The notes under the pieces are model-generated. The model made no database searches, was not told where the DNA came from, and saw only the letters and a program-made list of their open reading frames with translations. Of a stretch of 64,000 bases of DNA, positions 9,501 through 18,587 are shown in pieces (the first letter of the stretch is position 1; every line of letters starts with the position of its first letter). Both the position numbers and the translations under genes were made by a program. This DNA comes from Tropicimonas sp. IMCC6043 (GTDB lineage Bacteria > Pseudomonadota > Alphaproteobacteria > Rhodobacterales > Rhodobacteraceae). The stretch spans positions 124,001-188,000 of the forward strand of contig NZ_SELO01000005.1 in the NCBI RefSeq assembly GCF_004146235.1. The letters run 5' to 3'.

Positions 9501-11342
9501 CTACTCAGCCGTTTCCGGAAGCTCGAAGACCTGCCCGGGATAGATCAGGTCGGGGTCGCGGATCTGGCTACGGTTGGCGCGGAAGATCTGCCAATACTCA
9601 TATCCGCTGCCATAGCGATCCGTAGCGATCCCCCAGAGCGTGTAGCCCGGCTGCACCGTGATCACCGAGGCCGCCACGCCGCCCTCTGCCAGATCGGACG
9701 GTGTCATTCGCGCGATCTCGCCCGGATCCTCCCGCTTGAACGGAGTCTCGAAGCGGGCCACGACCACGCCGGCGGCGTCCACCTGATCCACTCGAAGCGT
9801 GTAGAGGCCCGGCTTCACCGCCGGCAGCCGCATCCGCCAGCTTCCGTCGGGCGCGATCCTGGCCGTCTGCACCGGCCGGTTGTTGAGATAGACCCGCACC
9901 CGATCCGCCCGCTCCATCGCCGCCGCCGCCCGCCCGGCAAGCGACACCGAGCCGTCGTCGGAATAGCTGATGACATCGATCACCACCCGGTCAGACAACC
10001 GCTCGGCCGCCGCGGCAGGGTGCAGGAGTTCGATTCCGCTGCGGTCGGCAAGCAGAACCGTCGGCGTGGCCTCCCGCGTCGCTTCCACCGAGTCCCGACT
10101 CGTGTCCTCGGCATCGCTCGGCTCTGCCAACACCGTCCCGGGTTCCGCAACCGCCGGGCGCTCCGCCTCGACTTCCGGCAGCAGCGCTTCAGCCTGCGGT
10201 TCCGGACCGGTCGGCGTCTCGGTCTCTACCGCGGCGATTTCGAGCGCCGGCTCTGACTGGGGCTCCGGCACAGTTTCCGTGTCTGGCTCCGTCACCGGCT
10301 CCGGTTCCGGCTCGGTCTCACGTTCCGGTTCCGGCTCGGTCTCAGGTTCCGGTTCCGGCTCGGTCTCCGGTTCCGGCTCGGTCTCAGGCTCCGACATAGT
10401 GTCGAGTGCGACGGCGTCGGGCGTGGGCGTCTCGAGGGTCTCCACCACTGCGGGCTCGGGCTCCGCACCGACAGCCGGAAACTCCGGAACCTGCGGCCGG
10501 ATTTCCGCGAGATCGAGCGAGCCCTCCGAACTGTCCTGCGTGTCGGCCTGTCCCGGCATGGAGTCCTCGGACGCCGCAACTTCCTCGCTTCCGGTCGTGT
10601 CCGCCTCCTCGGGACCCGTTTCCGCTTCAGCCACGACCGCGTCGGGCGCGGGCTCCAGCGGTGGGGTCAGGATCGCGCTCTGCTCGGAGCGGTATTCGGT
10701 GCCGTCGGGACCGATCGCCACGAGATAAAGCACACGGGCGGCGCCGGTCGGGTCGAGATCGAAGATCGTCGCGAAATCGCCCGCCTGGTTGGCCAGGGCG
10801 CGCGCCAGGTCGACCGATCCCTCGCGAACCAGCACCTCGAAGCCCGGCGGCGCGGTGCCGGCGATCACGGCAAGGCCGGATGAATCGAGACGGACATCGC
10901 CGAAGCGCGGCAACCCGACAGGGGCCGCGACCGTCTGCGATTGCTGCGCCTCTGGCGGCTCGGCGGTGGTCGTCTTTGTCGCCTCTTCAGGCGCCGCCAC
11001 ACTCCCCGCTTCTACAGCGGGCTCTTTCGCTGCATCGTCCGCACTGTCAGCGGAAGGCTCGGGCGCAGGTGCGGGCACCGCGGCACTTTCCGCCTCCGCA
11101 GGAGGCTCGGTGGTGGCATCGGCCGCGTCGGCGGGGGCGGACTGGGGTGCGGGGAGGTCGGTGGCCGGCGCGCTCACCTCGGGCGGAGCCGGTGGTGCTG
11201 GGGGCGGCGGCGGACCGTCCGAACGCCCGGTCAGCAGGAAATATCCGGCAAGACCGGCCACCGCGACAGCGCCGATCGCAGCCACGCCGCCCGCACCGCG
11301 GAGCATCCCCTTTTCCGGCATCCTTCTTCTTCCCAGTGACAT
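9501..11342 (-). CDS. Single-pass membrane protein with long acidic Pro-rich region and C-terminal LysM domain
   Basis: A 613-residue protein with an N-terminal membrane anchor (about 15-36), then several hundred residues rich in Pro, Glu, Ala and Thr, Ig/Big-like segments such as [20 protein letters not shown], and a C-terminal LysM domain (563-613) that binds peptidoglycan. The acidic region contains a tandem Thr-Glu-Pro-Glu-Pro-Glu repeat. It probably spans the periplasm from inner membrane to cell wall. Start choice: ATG at 11342 with AGGGG upstream; a TTG two codons earlier and an ATG at 11321 are alternatives. It is divergent from the LOG gene. Confidence 0.82.
   Translation of the reverse strand: MSLGRRRMPEKGMLRGAGGVAAIGAVAVAGLAGYFLLTGRSDGPPPPPAPPAPPEVSAPATDLPAPQSAPADAADATTEPPAEAESAAVPAPAPEPSADSADDAAKEPAVEAGSVAAPEEATKTTTAEPPEAQQSQTVAAPVGLPRFGDVRLDSSGLAVIAGTAPPGFEVLVREGSVDLARALANQAGDFATIFDLDPTGAARVLYLVAIGPDGTEYRSEQSAILTPPLEPAPDAVVAEAETGPEEADTTGSEEVAASEDSMPGQADTQDSSEGSLDLAEIRPQVPEFPAVGAEPEPAVVETLETPTPDAVALDTMSEPETEPEPETEPEPEPETEPEPERETEPEPEPVTEPDTETVPEPQSEPALEIAAVETETPTGPEPQAEALLPEVEAERPAVAEPGTVLAEPSDAEDTSRDSVEATREATPTVLLADRSGIELLHPAAAAERLSDRVVIDVISYSDDGSVSLAGRAAAAMERADRVRVYLNNRPVQTARIAPDGSWRMRLPAVKPGLYTLRVDQVDAAGVVVARFETPFKREDPGEIARMTPSDLAEGGVAASVITVQPGYTLWGIATDRYGSGYEYWQIFRANRSQIRDPDLIYPGQVFELPETAE
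10296..10394 (-). repeat. Tandem 24/18-bp repeat inside the LysM gene
   Basis: On the plus strand, units beginning GGCTCGGTCTC recur four times from 10309: two 24-bp units, one 18-bp unit and a final partial one, with similar degenerate copies just before. The reverse strand encodes repeated Thr-Glu-Pro-Glu-Pro-Glu. All unit lengths are multiples of three, so copy-number change keeps the frame. Confidence 0.8.
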
Positions 11343-11429
11343 CCCCAATCAAACCCCTGCGCGGGTTGTGAGACAATATCAAGCCCGCTATCAGTGAGCC
11401 GAAGTACCCGCCTCCAAGGTCTTGCAGCA

Positions 11430-11996
11430 ATGTCACAAAACTTTTCCATTTGCGTCTATTGCGGCTCGCGCGACGGCGCGAACCCCGACTACGCCGTGGC
11501 CACCGAAGCGCTCGGCGCGGCGATCGCCGCCGAAGGCTGGCGGATCGTCTACGGCGCCGGCGATGTCGGGCTGATGGGACGCGTCGCGCGCGCCGTGCAA
11601 GCCGGCGGCGGCGAAACCTTTGGCGTCATCCCGACGCATCTCTTCCAGCGCGAGGTCGGCAAGCGGGACCTGACGAGCTTCATCGTCACCGAGACGATGC
11701 ACGAGCGCAAGAAGGTCATGTTCATGAATGCCGACGCCATCGTCGTGCTTCCGGGCGGCGCAGGCTCGCTCGACGAATTCTTCGAAGCGCTGACCTGGGC
11801 ACAGCTCGGGCTTCACTCCAAGCCGATCCTGCTGCTCGACACCGCGGGCTACTGGACGCAGCTCACCGCATTGCTCGAGCACGTGGTGGCACAGGGGTTC
11901 GCGGAGCCGACCCTGCTCGGCTTCGTTCAGAGCGTGCCCGACGTGCCGACGCTGATCGAGCGCCTCCGGGCGGCGCGATCCATGAACAGGCCTTGA
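11430..11996 (+). CDS. LOG-family protein (nucleoside 5'-monophosphate phosphoribohydrolase)
   Basis: A 188-residue Rossmann-fold protein of the LOG family (TIGR00730). Family landmarks are CVYCGSRDG at the start, GAGDVGLMG, MHERKKVM and the PGGxGTxxE-type motif, here PGGAGSLDEFFE. Family members release the base from nucleoside monophosphates, including cytokinin riboside monophosphates; bacterial physiological substrates are often unknown. The ATG at 11430 starts the conserved fold; an upstream in-frame ATG at 11394 is less likely. Its last 70 bp overlap the 3' end of the convergent rarD gene. Confidence 0.88.
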   Translation: MSQNFSICVYCGSRDGANPDYAVATEALGAAIAAEGWRIVYGAGDVGLMGRVARAVQAGGGETFGVIPTHLFQREVGKRDLTSFIVTETMHERKKVMFMNADAIVVLPGGAGSLDEFFEALTWAQLGLHSKPILLLDTAGYWTQLTALLEHVVAQGFAEPTLLGFVQSVPDVPTLIERLRAARSMNRP

Positions 11997-12838
11997 GCGG
12001 AATAGAGCGCCAGGGCTACCCAGATCAGCGCGAAGGTGATCCCGTGCCACCGGGTGAACGGCTCGGCGAGGACCAGCGCCGCGCAGAGGAATTGCAGCGT
12101 CGGGTTGAGGTATTGCAGCAGCCCCAGCGTCGCCAGCCGCACCCGCTGTGCGGCAAAGGAATAAAGGATCAGCGGACCGGCCGTCAGCGGACCGGAAAGC
12201 GACAGCAGGAGCTGTGAGCGCAAGTCCGACGCTCCGGCACCGCCGGCATGGCCGGTTCCGGTCCAGAGAAGCCAGGCGGCTGCCAGCGGCGCGAGCAGGA
12301 GCACCTCGCCGGTCACCGAGAGAATGGCGCCGACCCTGAGTTGCCGCTTGATGATACCGTAGAGGCTGAAGGTGATCGCCAACACCAGCGCCAGCCGGGG
12401 CACGACGCCGATGCCGTAGGTCCGCACCGCAACCCCTGCCGCAGCAAAGCCCACGGCGAGCCATTGCAGCGGCGTCAGCGTCTCGCGGAAGAACACCGCG
12501 CCGATGAGCACCGCGACCAGCGGGAAGATGTAGTAGCCGAGCGAGGATTCCATCACGCGCCCGGCCTGGATTGACCAGATGAAGAAGCCCCAGTTGAGCG
12601 AGATCAGCACCGCGGCCAGCCCCGCCACCTTCCAATTCCCGGCAATGAAGTGACGGAAACGGCCGACCTGCCGTTGCGCGACCACCACCGCACCGAAGAA
12701 GACAAGCGACCAGAGCGTGCGGTAGCACAGCACCTCGAGCGGCGGCACATGCTCGACGAGCTTGTAATAAAGCGGCGAGAGCCCCCAGATGAGGCAGGCC
12801 CCCGTCATGGCCAGAAGGCCGCGCTGGCTGTCGTTCAT
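11927..12838 (-). CDS. rarD: RarD-type EamA permease
   Basis: A 303-residue inner-membrane protein with about ten hydrophobic segments of the EamA/DMT superfamily. The opening GACLIWGLSPLYYKLVEHVPPLEVLCYR is characteristic of RarD (name from E. coli), so this stretch and the second repeat LLQYLNPTLQFL fix the subfamily. The transported compound is unknown. The ATG at 12838 is the first Met of the conserved N-terminus and follows AAAGGGACG. The final 23 codons run through the 3' end of the LOG gene on the other strand. Confidence 0.86.
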   Translation of the reverse strand: MNDSQRGLLAMTGACLIWGLSPLYYKLVEHVPPLEVLCYRTLWSLVFFGAVVVAQRQVGRFRHFIAGNWKVAGLAAVLISLNWGFFIWSIQAGRVMESSLGYYIFPLVAVLIGAVFFRETLTPLQWLAVGFAAAGVAVRTYGIGVVPRLALVLAITFSLYGIIKRQLRVGAILSVTGEVLLLAPLAAAWLLWTGTGHAGGAGASDLRSQLLLSLSGPLTAGPLILYSFAAQRVRLATLGLLQYLNPTLQFLCAALVLAEPFTRWHGITFALIWVALALYSAQGLFMDRAARRRSISVGTSGTL

Positions 12839-12922
12839 GGGCGTCCCTTTCGGGACCCGTCGATCACGCCGCGCTGGAAGCTGCAAGACCTTCGCACCGT
12901 TGCGAGGCGCGACGCAGCCACG

Positions 12923-12953
12923 AAAAACCCCGCCGCCCTTTCAGGCAGCGGGG
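12923..12953 (-). terminator. Rho-independent terminator of sodB
   Basis: Read on the minus strand, CCCCGCTGCC and GGCGGCGGGG pair over ten positions (one G-U) around a short loop, followed by five T residues. It lies about 25 bp after the sodB stop codon and in front of rarD, so sodB is probably a single-gene transcript. Confidence 0.85.
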
Positions 12954-12976
12954 ATATCGATCCGATGGGACCGGGA

Positions 12977-13579
12977 TCAGCCGAGGCGCGCGGCCACGTT
13001 TTCCCAGTTCACCAGGTTGTCGAGGAAGTTCGAGAGATAGGCGGGTCGCTTGTTGCGGTAGTCGATGTAGTAGGAATGTTCCCACACGTCGCAGCCCAGC
13101 AGCGCCGTCTGTCCGAAGCAGAGCGGGTTCACGCCGTTCTCGGTCTTGGTGATCTTGAGAGTGCCGTTGGTGTCCTTGACCAGCCAGACCCAGCCCGAGC
13201 CGAACTGGCCGGCGCCGGCGGCGGCAAAGGCGGACTTGAACTCGTCGACCGAGCCGAAGGCCTCATTGATCGCCTTTTCGAGCTCGCCCGGCATGCCGGC
13301 GCTCGACGGGCTCATCATCTCCCAGAACTGGCAGTGGTTCCAGTGCTGCGACGCGTTGTTGAAGATGCCGTTCTGCGCCACCGCGCCGGCGTCGTAGGTG
13401 CCCTTGATGATCTCCTCGACCGACTTGCCTTCCCACTCGGTGCCGGCGATCAGCTTGTTGCCGTTGTCGACATAGGCCTTGTGGTGCAGGTCGTGGTGGT
13501 ATTCCAGCGTCTCCTTGCTCATGCCCTTGGCGGCGAGCGCGTCATGGGCATAGGGCAGGTCGGGAAGTTCGAAAGCCAT
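12977..13579 (-). CDS. sodB: Superoxide dismutase, iron type
   Basis: A 200-residue cytoplasmic Fe/Mn-family SOD that dismutates superoxide. The N-terminal metal ligands are His28 in LEYHHDLHH and His82 in the WNH of SQHWNHCQFW; the C-terminal pair is Asp and His in GCDVWEHSYY. The Gln in NNASQHWNH and the Gly in TENGVNP, in place of the Gln that Mn enzymes carry there, indicate the iron type. There is no signal peptide. Upstream on the minus strand there is a TTGACG (plus-strand 13640-13645) that could be a -35 box. Confidence 0.93.
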   Translation of the reverse strand: MAFELPDLPYAHDALAAKGMSKETLEYHHDLHHKAYVDNGNKLIAGTEWEGKSVEEIIKGTYDAGAVAQNGIFNNASQHWNHCQFWEMMSPSSAGMPGELEKAINEAFGSVDEFKSAFAAAGAGQFGSGWVWLVKDTNGTLKITKTENGVNPLCFGQTALLGCDVWEHSYYIDYRNKRPAYLSNFLDNLVNWENVAARLG

Positions 13580-13690
13580 GGTGCAAGATCCTTTCGGTGC
13601 AACGTTTCCGTGACTTTACTTGTATGTCCTCCGGCGCGGCGTCAACCCGTCGCGTGGCGCGATACCACCTAGCACAGTGCAGCCGGGGCC

Positions 13691-14851
13691 TCAGGCGGCC
13701 GCGTCCAGCCGCGCCCGGACCCGCGCAATCTGGGCCGCCCGATCCGGCCAGTGTTCGAGCGCCAGATCGGTCAGCAGGCGCGCCTCGTCCACCGCGCCGG
13801 CGGCCATCCGGTTGAGGATCAGCTTCCAGCAAAAGGAGAAATGCTCTGTCTCGCCGAGCGCCAGTTCATAGACCTCCGCAGCGGCCTCCGGAAAGCCCAT
13901 CACCTGGTATTGCCCGGCCAACGCGTTCCAGTAGCGCAGGTTCCGCGGCGCGGCGACGATCAGCGCCTCGATGTCCTCCAGTGCCTCCAGCGGCCGGCCG
14001 AGCCGGGCCCGCGCCATGGCGAGCGCGAGGTGCAGAATCGGCGCTGCCGGGTCCTCCGCCACGCCGGACATCCGTGCGATGCTCTCGCCCCAGGCCGGGT
14101 GGCCACGTTCCGAACAGGTCATCGACAACCGCGCCAGAAAGCCCTTGTCCTGGCGCCGTCCGCGCCGGAGCGCCCGCGCCAGCCCTTCCCGGTCTCCCGC
14201 TGCCGCAGCCGCAAGCGCGGTCCGGGCGATGTCGGGCGACGCCATCGCCCGTTCGGGATGCGACCCCATATGCGGCAGCGCGATCACCTCGACGCCGGCC
14301 TCGTGGCGCAGAAGTTCCGCGTGAAGAAGATCGTGCGGGTTTGCGGGATCGATCACCGCATAGGCCCGCTCGGGCAGGTCCTCCGGCTCGATCTCCATTC
14401 CGGCATGCAGATCGGCCCGGTAATGCTCGGCGTGTCGCGCGCCGATACCGCGCATTCCCGGCGTGATCCGTGCCTGAGGTGCAAAGGCCAGCACCGTCGT
14501 GCAGCCGGCCCGCGCACCGTAGCGCAATGCGCCATAGCCGCCCATCGAGGCGCCCACCGCCACCGCGATCTTGCCCGCCTTCACCCGCGACAGCGTTTCC
14601 GCCATCGGGCCGGTCTCGGAGGCCGGATACCAGTGCTTGCCACGCGGCAGGATCTCGTAGAGGTCGGCCCCGGCCAGGTCGAGACCCAACGCCGCCGCCG
14701 CGACACCTTGCGGACCACGCTCCTCGTCGCCAAAGACGACCCAGGCCGGTTGCTCCGTCCCGGCCCGATGCACAAGCCGCGCATAGGTTCCATCGACGAG
14801 ATTGGCCGTCGCCCGGCCCGCGTTTCCGCTCTCCCGATCCCCCTCGCTCAC
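13691..14851 (-). CDS. Alpha/beta hydrolase domain fused to TPR-like helical repeats
   Basis: A 386-residue protein. The first 230 residues look like an alpha/beta hydrolase: a nucleophile elbow GASMGGYGALRYGA (Ser102) and a candidate His in LPHMGSHPERAM. The last 150 residues are helical TPR-like repeats (HLALAMARARLGRPLEALEDIEAL, then NALAGQYQVMGFPEAAAEVYELALG). No signal peptide is seen. It follows soxG on the same strand after 153 bp, but that gap holds a hairpin and an Fnr-like site, so it may be transcribed separately. Function unknown; a protein-associated esterase or a polysaccharide-biosynthesis accessory protein would both fit. Confidence 0.75.
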   Translation of the reverse strand: MSEGDRESGNAGRATANLVDGTYARLVHRAGTEQPAWVVFGDEERGPQGVAAAALGLDLAGADLYEILPRGKHWYPASETGPMAETLSRVKAGKIAVAVGASMGGYGALRYGARAGCTTVLAFAPQARITPGMRGIGARHAEHYRADLHAGMEIEPEDLPERAYAVIDPANPHDLLHAELLRHEAGVEVIALPHMGSHPERAMASPDIARTALAAAAAGDREGLARALRRGRRQDKGFLARLSMTCSERGHPAWGESIARMSGVAEDPAAPILHLALAMARARLGRPLEALEDIEALIVAAPRNLRYWNALAGQYQVMGFPEAAAEVYELALGETEHFSFCWKLILNRMAAGAVDEARLLTDLALEHWPDRAAQIARVRARLDAAA

Positions 14852-14878
14852 GTCGCCTCTCCTCTTCCGGCCGCGCGC

Positions 14879-14894
14879 GTCGGCTCTTGCCGAC
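14879..14894. other. Short hairpin in the leader region of the hydrolase/TPR gene
   Basis: GTCGGC and GCCGAC form a perfect 6-bp stem around the loop TCTT. It lies 28 bp upstream of the ATG at 14851 and near the transcription start expected from the Fnr-like site. It has no T-run, so it is not a clear terminator. Confidence 0.4.
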
Positions 14895-14918
14895 AGGGTC
14901 GCGCCGCAATGCGGTCAT

Positions 14919-14932
14919 TTGATGACATTCAA
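14919..14932. promoter_or_regulatory. Fnr/FnrL-like binding site
   Basis: TTGATGACATTCAA matches the Fnr consensus TTGAT-N4-ATCAA at nine of ten positions. Its centre is about 75 bp upstream of the minus-strand ATG at 14851, a distance compatible with activation from -41.5 and a leader of about 33 nt. It lies downstream of soxG. No experimental support. Confidence 0.5.
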
Positions 14933-15004
14933 GCACACGCTGCCAAGAGCCGACAGGCCACGAGAGTTTGGTTTTGCGCACTTACCGGGCCACGCCAGCC
15001 GCCA

Positions 15005-15580
15005 CTACGACGCAGGGAAAAAGCCCACCGCATCGCCCTCTGCCGCATTGGCCAGCAGGTCGAAGGCATAGCGCGCCACCGACCGGAAGCAAATCAGCGT
15101 GACATCGCCGCTGTCGTCCATCCAGAAAGCCGCCGGGACCTGCGCCAGCCGGGTACGACGCACCTCGCCGGGGCCGAAAACTGAGGGTGACAGGTCTGCC
15201 GGGCAGAGCCGGGCCAGCACCTCGCGCGCGCCGCTGCCGCTGCCGCTGATGCGAAAGCAGGCGCGGGCGTCCGAGACATCGACGGCGAGGAAGTGCGCGC
15301 CCTCCAGAGCCCCTTCGAGCAGTGTCACGACCGCCCCGGCTTTTCCATAGGGCATCAGGAGCAGGAGTTCGTCCGGCGACATCCAGGCCACCGCCCGGTC
15401 GCGCATCGTCAGGATCTGGCGCGTCTTCGGCATGCCGAGCCCAACCGCCTCGCGCACCGCGCCGCCGACTCGGGCAAAGTCGCCGCGCAACGTCACCATG
15501 CCCCTGAGCGGCGCCTCCTCGACCGTTGCCAGCGGCCCGCCCGCACGCGCCCCGCCGAGCGCCGTCACCGCATCAGACAT
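15005..15580 (-). CDS. soxG: Sarcosine oxidase gamma subunit
   Basis: A 191-residue subunit of heterotetrameric sarcosine oxidase, recognised by its position after soxA and by the family blocks AWMSPDELLLLMPY and FRISGSGSGAREVLARLCPADLSPSVFGPGEV-like sequence. The gamma subunit pairs with the aminomethyltransferase-like part of the alpha subunit. The ATG at 15580 overlaps the soxA stop by eight bases, so it is translationally coupled. These sox genes act on sarcosine; they are unrelated to the thiosulfate-oxidising Sox system. Confidence 0.9.
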   Translation of the reverse strand: MSDAVTALGGARAGGPLATVEEAPLRGMVTLRGDFARVGGAVREAVGLGMPKTRQILTMRDRAVAWMSPDELLLLMPYGKAGAVVTLLEGALEGAHFLAVDVSDARACFRISGSGSGAREVLARLCPADLSPSVFGPGEVRRTRLAQVPAAFWMDDSGDVTLICFRSVARYAFDLLANAAEGDAVGFFPAS

Positions 15581-18500
15581 CCTGTTTCTCCCCGTCCGGG
15601 TCATAGAAGACCGGGCTGACGATCCTGGTCTCGATCATCTGCCCGTCCTCCCCCATGAACCCGATCACCTCGCCCATCCGTTCCGGCCCTCGGGCCACCA
15701 GCCCCATCGCGATGCCGCGCCCGAGCACTGGCGACATGTAGCTCGAGGTCACCCGGCCGATGGTCCGCCGCTGGCCATTGGCGTTCTCACCTTCGCCCGG
15801 CGCATAGGCACCATCGGGAAGGACCGAGCCGTCGAGCGTCTCAAGCCCGACGAGCTTCCAGCGCTCCGGGTCGCGCATGTGCACGCGCTCCTGCGCCCGC
15901 TTGCCGAGGAAATCCGCCTTCTTCTTCGAAATCGCCCAGTCCAGCCCGAGATCCTGCGGGATCACCGTCCCGTCGGTCTCGTCTCCGATCATGATGAAGC
16001 CCTTCTCGGCCCGCATCACATGCAGCGCTTCGGTGCCGTAGGGCGTGACGCCGAACGCCCGCCCCTCCTCCATCAGCCGCGTCCAGAGCGCCAGCGCCTG
16101 CCCCGCCTTGACCGCGATCTCGAAGGAGAGCTCACCCGAGAAGGAGATCCGGTAGATCCGCACCGGCACGCCCGCCAGTTCTCCGTCGACCCAGCCCATG
16201 AACGGCAGCGCCTCTTTTGACACATCAATCCCGCCGAGCGTCTCCAGAAGCGCCCGTGCCTTCGGCCCGACAACGGCGATCTGGCCCCATTGCTCGGTGA
16301 CATTGGCGGTATAGACCTGCCAGTCCCACCATTCGCATTGCAGCCAGTCCTCCATGTGCCCGTGGATGCGATCCGCCCCGCCCGTGGTGGTGTGGCACAG
16401 GAATGTCTCCTCATCGATCCGCGCCACGACTCCGTCATCGATCAGGAAGCCGTTCTCCGAGCACATCAGCCCATAGCGGCAGCGGCCCAGTTTCAGACTC
16501 GACATCTTGTTGGTGTAGAGCATGTCGAGGAAGCGGCCGGCATCCGGCCCCTTGACCACGATCTTGCCCAGCGTCGAGGCGTCCAGCATCCCCACCGAAC
16601 CGCGCGTCGCCTGAACCTCGCGCGCGATCGCGTCGCCATGGCTCTCGCCCGGCTTCGGGTAGCAATAGGGTCGCCGCCAATGGCCGACCGGCTCCCAATA
16701 GGCGCCGGCCGCCTCGTGCCAGGCGTGGATCGGCGTGCGCCTGAGCGGCTGGAACAGGTCCCCGCGCGCCTCGCCGGCGATCGCGCCGAAGGAGATCGGC
16801 TGGTAGGGCGGGCGGAACGTCGTCGTGCCGACCTCCGGGACGGGCGCTCCGAGACTGTCGGCGAGAATCGCCAGTCCGTTGATATTGCTGAGCTTCCCCT
16901 GATCGTTGGCCATGCCGAGCGTGGTATATCGCTTGGCGTGTTCGACGCTCTCGTAGCCCTCCTGCGCGGCAAGCTGAACATCGCTTACCTTCACGTCGTT
17001 CTGGAAATCGAGGAACATCTTCGCGCGCAGTTCCGGCAGCGCCTGCTCCGGCATCACCCAGACGGGCCTCATCGGCCGTTCTTCTTCGTCCCGCGCCTGG
17101 GCGGGCGCGATCGCTTTCGTCGCGCCGGAGCCCGCCGCCTGTGCCGCATCCGCTCCCGCGGCCGCCGCGTCGACAAGCACCGAGCCCGTGCCCATGGCGC
17201 CCGACGCGCCGCCGGCAGTGCGAACGAAGGGCCGCCCGTCCGCGCCGGTGGGCGCGCGAGAGAAATCGGGGTAGAAATGCGCGTTCGTCTCGGACCAGAG
17301 GAGCTTGCCGCCGCAATGTGACCAGAGGTGGACGACCGGCGACCAGCCGCCCGACATCGCCACCGCGTCGCACTTGACCATGGCGCCGGCCGCGCCGGTG
17401 CCATTGCCGCGGCAGAGCATGACACCCTCGACCTGTCTGGTCCCCTTCACCTTCATGATCGCGGCGCCGCATTCCACCGCCACGCCGCGCCGGATGGCCT
17501 CGCGCGCGAATGGCCCGTCGCTGCGCTCGCGCGCGTCGACCACCACCGGCACCTCGAGCCCCGCATCGACCAGCGCCAGGACCGTGCGATAGGCGTCGTC
17601 GTTGTTGGTCACCACAACGGTTCGCCGGCCCGGCGCGACGCCGTAATTGACCACATAGTCGCGCACCGCCGACGCCAGCATGACGCCCGGCACGTCGTTG
17701 CCGGCAAAGCTCAGCGGTCGCTCGATCGAGCCGGTGGCAGTGACGATCTGCTTGGCGCGGATCTTCCAGAGCCGGTGTCTCGGGCCGCCCATCTTCGGCG
17801 CGTGATCCGTCAGACGCTCGTAGCCGAGCGCGAACCCGTGGTCATAGATCCCGGCCCCCATGCAACGGGCGCAGAGGGTGACATTCTTCATCGCCTCGAG
17901 CGCCGCAACTGTCTCGGCGATCCAGGCCTCGGCCGGCTTGCCGTCGATCTCGGCGCCGTCGACGGGCGCGCGGCCACCCCAACGCGGTGTCTGTTCGATC
18001 AGCAGCACCCGGGCGCCACCCGCGCCCGCAGCGAGCGCCGCTTGCAACCCGGCGATTCCGCCGCCGATGACGAGCACATCCACGAAGGCGTAGAAATGCT
18101 CGTAGCGGTCGGCATCCTCTTCCTGCGGGGGCCGGCCGGACGCCGCGGCCTCGCGGATCAACGGCTCGTAGACATGTTTCCAGAACGGCCGCGGCCAGAG
18201 GAAGGTCTTGTAGTAGAACCCCGCCGGCATCATCGCCGAGAACCAGCCGTTCACTGCCATCATGTCAAAGCCGAGCGAGGGCCAGGCGTTCTGGCTCATC
18301 GCCGTCAGCCCGTCGAAAAGTTCCGTCGTCGTGGCGCGCTGGTCCGGTTCGAACCGTGCGCCCTGCCCCAGCCCCACGAGCGCGTTCGGCTCCTCCGGCC
18401 CGCTGGCGACGATGCCGCGCGGGCGGTGGTATTTGTAGGAGCGGTTGACCAGCATCTGTCCTGCGCCGAGCAACGCCGAGGCCAGCGTGTCGCCCGCGAA

Positions 18501-18587
18501 GCCCGAGTGGCGCTTGCCGTCGAAGCGGAAGTCCAGGGGCACCTGCCGGTCAACCAGCCGGCCGCCCTGTTCCAGCCGGAAGCTCAT
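15573..18587 (-). CDS. soxA: Sarcosine oxidase alpha subunit
   Basis: A 1004-residue subunit. The N-terminal part has the [2Fe-2S]-like fold domain block GFAGDTLASALLGAG, then the dinucleotide motif DVLVIGGGIAGLQAALAAG near residue 170 for NAD+. The C-terminal 380 residues form a GCV_T/aminomethyltransferase-like domain that binds tetrahydrofolate (for example VGMLDASTLGKIVVKGPDAG). The heterotetramer oxidises sarcosine to glycine and passes the one-carbon unit to folate. Length matches the family. It overlaps soxD by four bases (ATGA) and soxG by eight. Confidence 0.96.
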   Translation of the reverse strand: MSFRLEQGGRLVDRQVPLDFRFDGKRHSGFAGDTLASALLGAGQMLVNRSYKYHRPRGIVASGPEEPNALVGLGQGARFEPDQRATTTELFDGLTAMSQNAWPSLGFDMMAVNGWFSAMMPAGFYYKTFLWPRPFWKHVYEPLIREAAASGRPPQEEDADRYEHFYAFVDVLVIGGGIAGLQAALAAGAGGARVLLIEQTPRWGGRAPVDGAEIDGKPAEAWIAETVAALEAMKNVTLCARCMGAGIYDHGFALGYERLTDHAPKMGGPRHRLWKIRAKQIVTATGSIERPLSFAGNDVPGVMLASAVRDYVVNYGVAPGRRTVVVTNNDDAYRTVLALVDAGLEVPVVVDARERSDGPFAREAIRRGVAVECGAAIMKVKGTRQVEGVMLCRGNGTGAAGAMVKCDAVAMSGGWSPVVHLWSHCGGKLLWSETNAHFYPDFSRAPTGADGRPFVRTAGGASGAMGTGSVLVDAAAAGADAAQAAGSGATKAIAPAQARDEEERPMRPVWVMPEQALPELRAKMFLDFQNDVKVSDVQLAAQEGYESVEHAKRYTTLGMANDQGKLSNINGLAILADSLGAPVPEVGTTTFRPPYQPISFGAIAGEARGDLFQPLRRTPIHAWHEAAGAYWEPVGHWRRPYCYPKPGESHGDAIAREVQATRGSVGMLDASTLGKIVVKGPDAGRFLDMLYTNKMSSLKLGRCRYGLMCSENGFLIDDGVVARIDEETFLCHTTTGGADRIHGHMEDWLQCEWWDWQVYTANVTEQWGQIAVVGPKARALLETLGGIDVSKEALPFMGWVDGELAGVPVRIYRISFSGELSFEIAVKAGQALALWTRLMEEGRAFGVTPYGTEALHVMRAEKGFIMIGDETDGTVIPQDLGLDWAISKKKADFLGKRAQERVHMRDPERWKLVGLETLDGSVLPDGAYAPGEGENANGQRRTIGRVTSSYMSPVLGRGIAMGLVARGPERMGEVIGFMGEDGQMIETRIVSPVFYDPDGEKQDV

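Noticed and set aside
9970-10728. A Ser/Gly-repeat protein on the plus strand opposite the LysM gene
   Set aside because: The repetitive Ser-Gly product is the reverse reading of the Glu-Pro repeat; the LysM domain shows which strand is coding.
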